From JAWOGN01 sp046496815 (GTDB lineage Bacteria; Desulfobacterota; DSM-4660; Desulfatiglandales; Desulfatiglandaceae): 7,465 nucleotides of DNA. A program made the position numbers and the translations under genes. Where the stretch lies: contig JAWOGN010000065.1 of assembly GCA_046496815.1 (NCBI GenBank), positions 1 through 7,465 on the forward strand, read 5' to 3'. The stretch's first letter is position 1, and every line of letters begins with the position of its first letter. Under the pieces are notes generated by a model. The model searched no databases, had not been told where the DNA came from, and was given only the letters and a program-made list of their open reading frames with translations. Positions 6,124-7,465 of the stretch are shown here, piece after piece.

Positions 6124-6424
6124 ATGATTAAATCGTCTCACCTTCCATTCGTAGAACACTATCCGTCATCCAGCATCGATCAAAGGAGCCACCCTTCTGC
6201 TTCGAAAGCTTAAATACATATCCAACACGCCGGCCATCGGTAGCGATCATACAAAAGCTCGAATTATCAGCATCTACCGATACGCTTGACCGAATAGCGC
6301 AAGCATCTGAGACCCTCCCATTATGTGCATTACAGAATCTCCGGCACAGGGAAAAGGGCTTCTTCGCGTGTGCGGTCATAAATCGGCAACGCCCCCTTGA
6401 CCGCAAAAAAAGCAGATTTATTAT
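6124..6424. other. No convincing gene
   Basis: About 300 bases without a gene I can support. A - strand frame (6128-6406, 92 codons only if a TTG start is used, 83 from the first ATG) has several cysteines but no ribosome-binding site and no recognisable domain. The stretch may be further decayed mobile-element sequence next to the possible IS66 remnant. Confidence 0.45.
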
Positions 6425-6454
6425 TTTACATCTTTTGCTTAACTATCGTACAAT
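6425..6454 (+). promoter_or_regulatory. Sigma-70-like promoter upstream of the hemerythrin-encapsulin operon
   Basis: TTTACA (6425-6430) and TACAAT (6449-6454) are separated by 18 bases; each differs from consensus (TTGACA, TATAAT) at one position. The predicted transcription start is near 6461, giving a leader of about 112 bases before the hemerythrin ATG. The terminator-like hairpin at 6462-6490 would then be at the very 5' end of this transcript. Confidence 0.5.
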
Positions 6455-6461
6455 GGCGCCT

Positions 6462-6490
6462 GCGACAGAGTGCTCTGGGTTGCTTTTTTT
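6462..6490 (+). terminator. Terminator-like hairpin in the hemerythrin leader
   Basis: GCGACAGA (6462-6469) pairs with TCTG-bulge-GTTGC up to 6483, giving about eight base pairs with a two-G bulge and a four-base loop (one G-T pair), followed by seven Ts (6484-6490). It may end transcription entering from the left, or act as a 5' structure or attenuator of the operon. A second, weaker hairpin (ACCCAT 6501-6506 with ATGGGT 6520-6525) follows. Confidence 0.5.
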
Positions 6491-6563
6491 CACTCAGCTC
6501 ACCCATGCGCCTTAGCAAAATGGGTTTGTTTTAAAATACACAATCATGATTTCGTCAAGAATC

Positions 6564-6569
6564 GGAGGG
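6564..6569 (+). promoter_or_regulatory. Ribosome-binding site GGAGGG that fixes the hemerythrin start
   Basis: GGAGGG lies three to four bases before the ATG at 6573. The earlier in-frame ATG at 6546 has no such site, so translation should start at 6573. The spacing is slightly short. Confidence 0.7.
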
Positions 6570-6572
6570 CTT

Positions 6573-7139
6573 ATGAACATCGTCGATGCACTCACCAGTC
6601 ACCATGGGGTTCTAAGGCAGCTTTTTGAACAATCCAAAACGGATCCGACCGTATTTGATGAGTTTGTCCGGAATCTGACCGTCCATCACACGATGGAGGA
6701 AAAATACTTCTATGATTTTCTTGAAGCCCAGCCCCAGGGACGTCACGACGCGCTGGAGGCGGTCAACGAACATCACATCATCGAGTTGATCATCAAGGAT
6801 GCGGAGCGGTTTCCGAGAGACCACGAGCGGTTTCCGGTAAAGATTGAGTCCCTAGGGGAATATACGTCCCATCACCTGGACGAAGAAGAAGCGGAGATTT
6901 TTCCCTTGGCCGCCCGGTTGATGCCCGAGGAGCATTTGACTACGCTGGGGGGGCTTTTTGAGGAGGCAAGGGGAAAACTCTTGGGCATCAAGCTGCCCGA
7001 CATACCGCCGGGTCTTTCCGCCAAGGCTGGGAGGAAAATCTCCGTTGTCGGCAAGAAGGCGGCGCCTGCGCCTGCCAAACCGGTGAATGCCCCTGGGAGC
7101 ATTCCTCAAGATCTGGGCATCGGCAGCTTGAAGAAATGA
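6573..7139 (+). CDS. Hemerythrin-domain protein, encapsulin cargo
   Basis: A 188-residue protein with a hemerythrin/HHE four-helix bundle (about 1-140) that should hold an oxo-bridged di-iron centre. Candidate ligands recur at helix spacing: H10/H11 (SHHGVL), H38/H39 with E42/E43 (HHTMEEKYF), H67/H68 with E71 (EHHIIELI), and H100/H101 with E104/E105 (HHLDEEEAEIFPL). Residues about 150-178 form a flexible linker rich in Lys, Ala and Pro. The last residues, QDLGIGSLKK (179-188), match the cargo-loading peptide of family-1 encapsulin cargos (pattern LxIGSLxx). The encapsulin gene starts 51 bases downstream on the same strand. Family knowledge: such hemerythrins bind or consume O2, peroxide or NO and are packed inside the shell. 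Inference: this one protects against oxidative or nitrosative stress. The start at 6573 is set by GGAGGG; the protein begins MNIVDALTSHHG, as family members do. Confidence 0.92.
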   Translation: MNIVDALTSHHGVLRQLFEQSKTDPTVFDEFVRNLTVHHTMEEKYFYDFLEAQPQGRHDALEAVNEHHIIELIIKDAERFPRDHERFPVKIESLGEYTSHHLDEEEAEIFPLAARLMPEEHLTTLGGLFEEARGKLLGIKLPDIPPGLSAKAGRKISVVGKKAAPAPAKPVNAPGSIPQDLGIGSLKK

Positions 7140-7190
7140 AATGGATTGTGAAACAGTGCAAACGCATGAAAACGGAAAGGAGTGGTTAGC

Positions 7191-7465
7191 ATGGACATTT
7201 TGAAACGAGAATTGGCTCCCATACCCATGGAAGCCTGGTCAGAGATCGACGCCCAGGCCACCCGCAGCTTGACCGCCATTTTGTCGGCACGAAAAGTGGT
7301 GGATGTAACCGGTCCCATGGGTCCGGATTTTGCGGGCGTGCCGGAGGGACGATTGGATTACCCAAAGAAAAAAGGGGAAACGGACGTGGCATACGGGATA
7401 CACCGGGTGCATCACCTGGTGGAGGCCCGAGTCCCATTTGATCTGGAGATTGCCGAGCTGGACAA
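7191..7465 (+). CDS. Encapsulin shell protein, family 1 (3' end outside window)
   Basis: The ATG at 7191 opens a frame that stays open for 91 codons to the window edge. It begins MDILKRELAPI, followed by AWSEIDAQATRSL, ARKVVDVTGPMGPDFAGV and LVEARVPFDLEIAELD. These correspond in order to the N-terminal helix that binds cargo peptide on the inner shell face, the RKxVDVxGPxG turn, and the strand leading to the E-loop of family-1 encapsulins (HK97-fold proteins, older annotation linocin M18; full length about 265-290 residues). The protein self-assembles into an icosahedral compartment in the cytoplasm. AAAGGAG (7176-7182) stands 8 bases before the ATG. The gene is the second of an operon with the hemerythrin cargo; no terminator separates them in the 51-base gap. 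The C-terminal two thirds are not visible, so pore and E-loop residues cannot be judged. Confidence 0.92.
   Translation, partial: MDILKRELAPIPMEAWSEIDAQATRSLTAILSARKVVDVTGPMGPDFAGVPEGRLDYPKKKGETDVAYGIHRVHHLVEARVPFDLEIAELD

Noticed and set aside
6128..6406. 92-codon - strand frame with several cysteines
   Set aside because: It needs a TTG start for full length and has no ribosome-binding site. The cysteine spacing fits no metal-binding domain I know.

Overview
The window looks like a bacterial chromosome segment, most likely from an anaerobic or microaerophilic proteobacterium of the Desulfobacterota (former Deltaproteobacteria) type. That placement is an inference from gene content (hemerythrin with encapsulin, an IPTL/PEP-CTERM-like surface protein, a SprT/DUF2786 protein, an AbiEii-like remnant, decayed IS4- and IS66-type transposases). 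No rRNA or other marker fixes the lineage.

Layout. At 1-539 lie the tail of an unidentified gene and a broken AbiEii-type nucleotidyltransferase gene on the + strand. A hairpin with U-rich flanks on both sides (604-646) separates it from asnB (795-2411, - strand), a GC-rich glutamine-hydrolysing asparagine synthetase. A gene-free stretch of about 440 bases follows, then a secreted protein with a C-terminal IPTL/PEP-CTERM-like sorting signal (2905-3729, - strand) and its own terminator. A 45-bp direct repeat with one mismatch stands at 698-742 and 3966-4010, bracketing exactly asnB plus the sorting-signal gene. The second copy runs straight into the 5' end of a SprT-like/DUF2786 zinc-protease-like gene (4014-5132, +). 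Next is a small graveyard: an IS4-type transposase fragment (+) joined base-to-base to an aldo/keto reductase fragment (-). A complete FMN-binding pyridoxamine-phosphate-oxidase-like gene follows (5504-5899, -), then about 670 bases with a possible IS66-type remnant and no convincing intact gene.

The most interesting part is the right end. A promoter-like sequence, an intrinsic-terminator-like hairpin and a leader precede a hemerythrin-domain gene (6573-7139). Fifty-one bases further on begins an encapsulin shell gene (7191 to the window edge, incomplete). The hemerythrin ends in a flexible Ala/Pro/Lys-rich linker and the peptide LGIGSLKK, which matches the family-1 encapsulin cargo-loading peptide. 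Together they form a two-gene operon for a protein nanocompartment filled with a di-iron hemerythrin, probably for handling oxygen, peroxide or nitric oxide. The system type is known in outline; this instance, its leader and its neighbourhood deserve a closer look.
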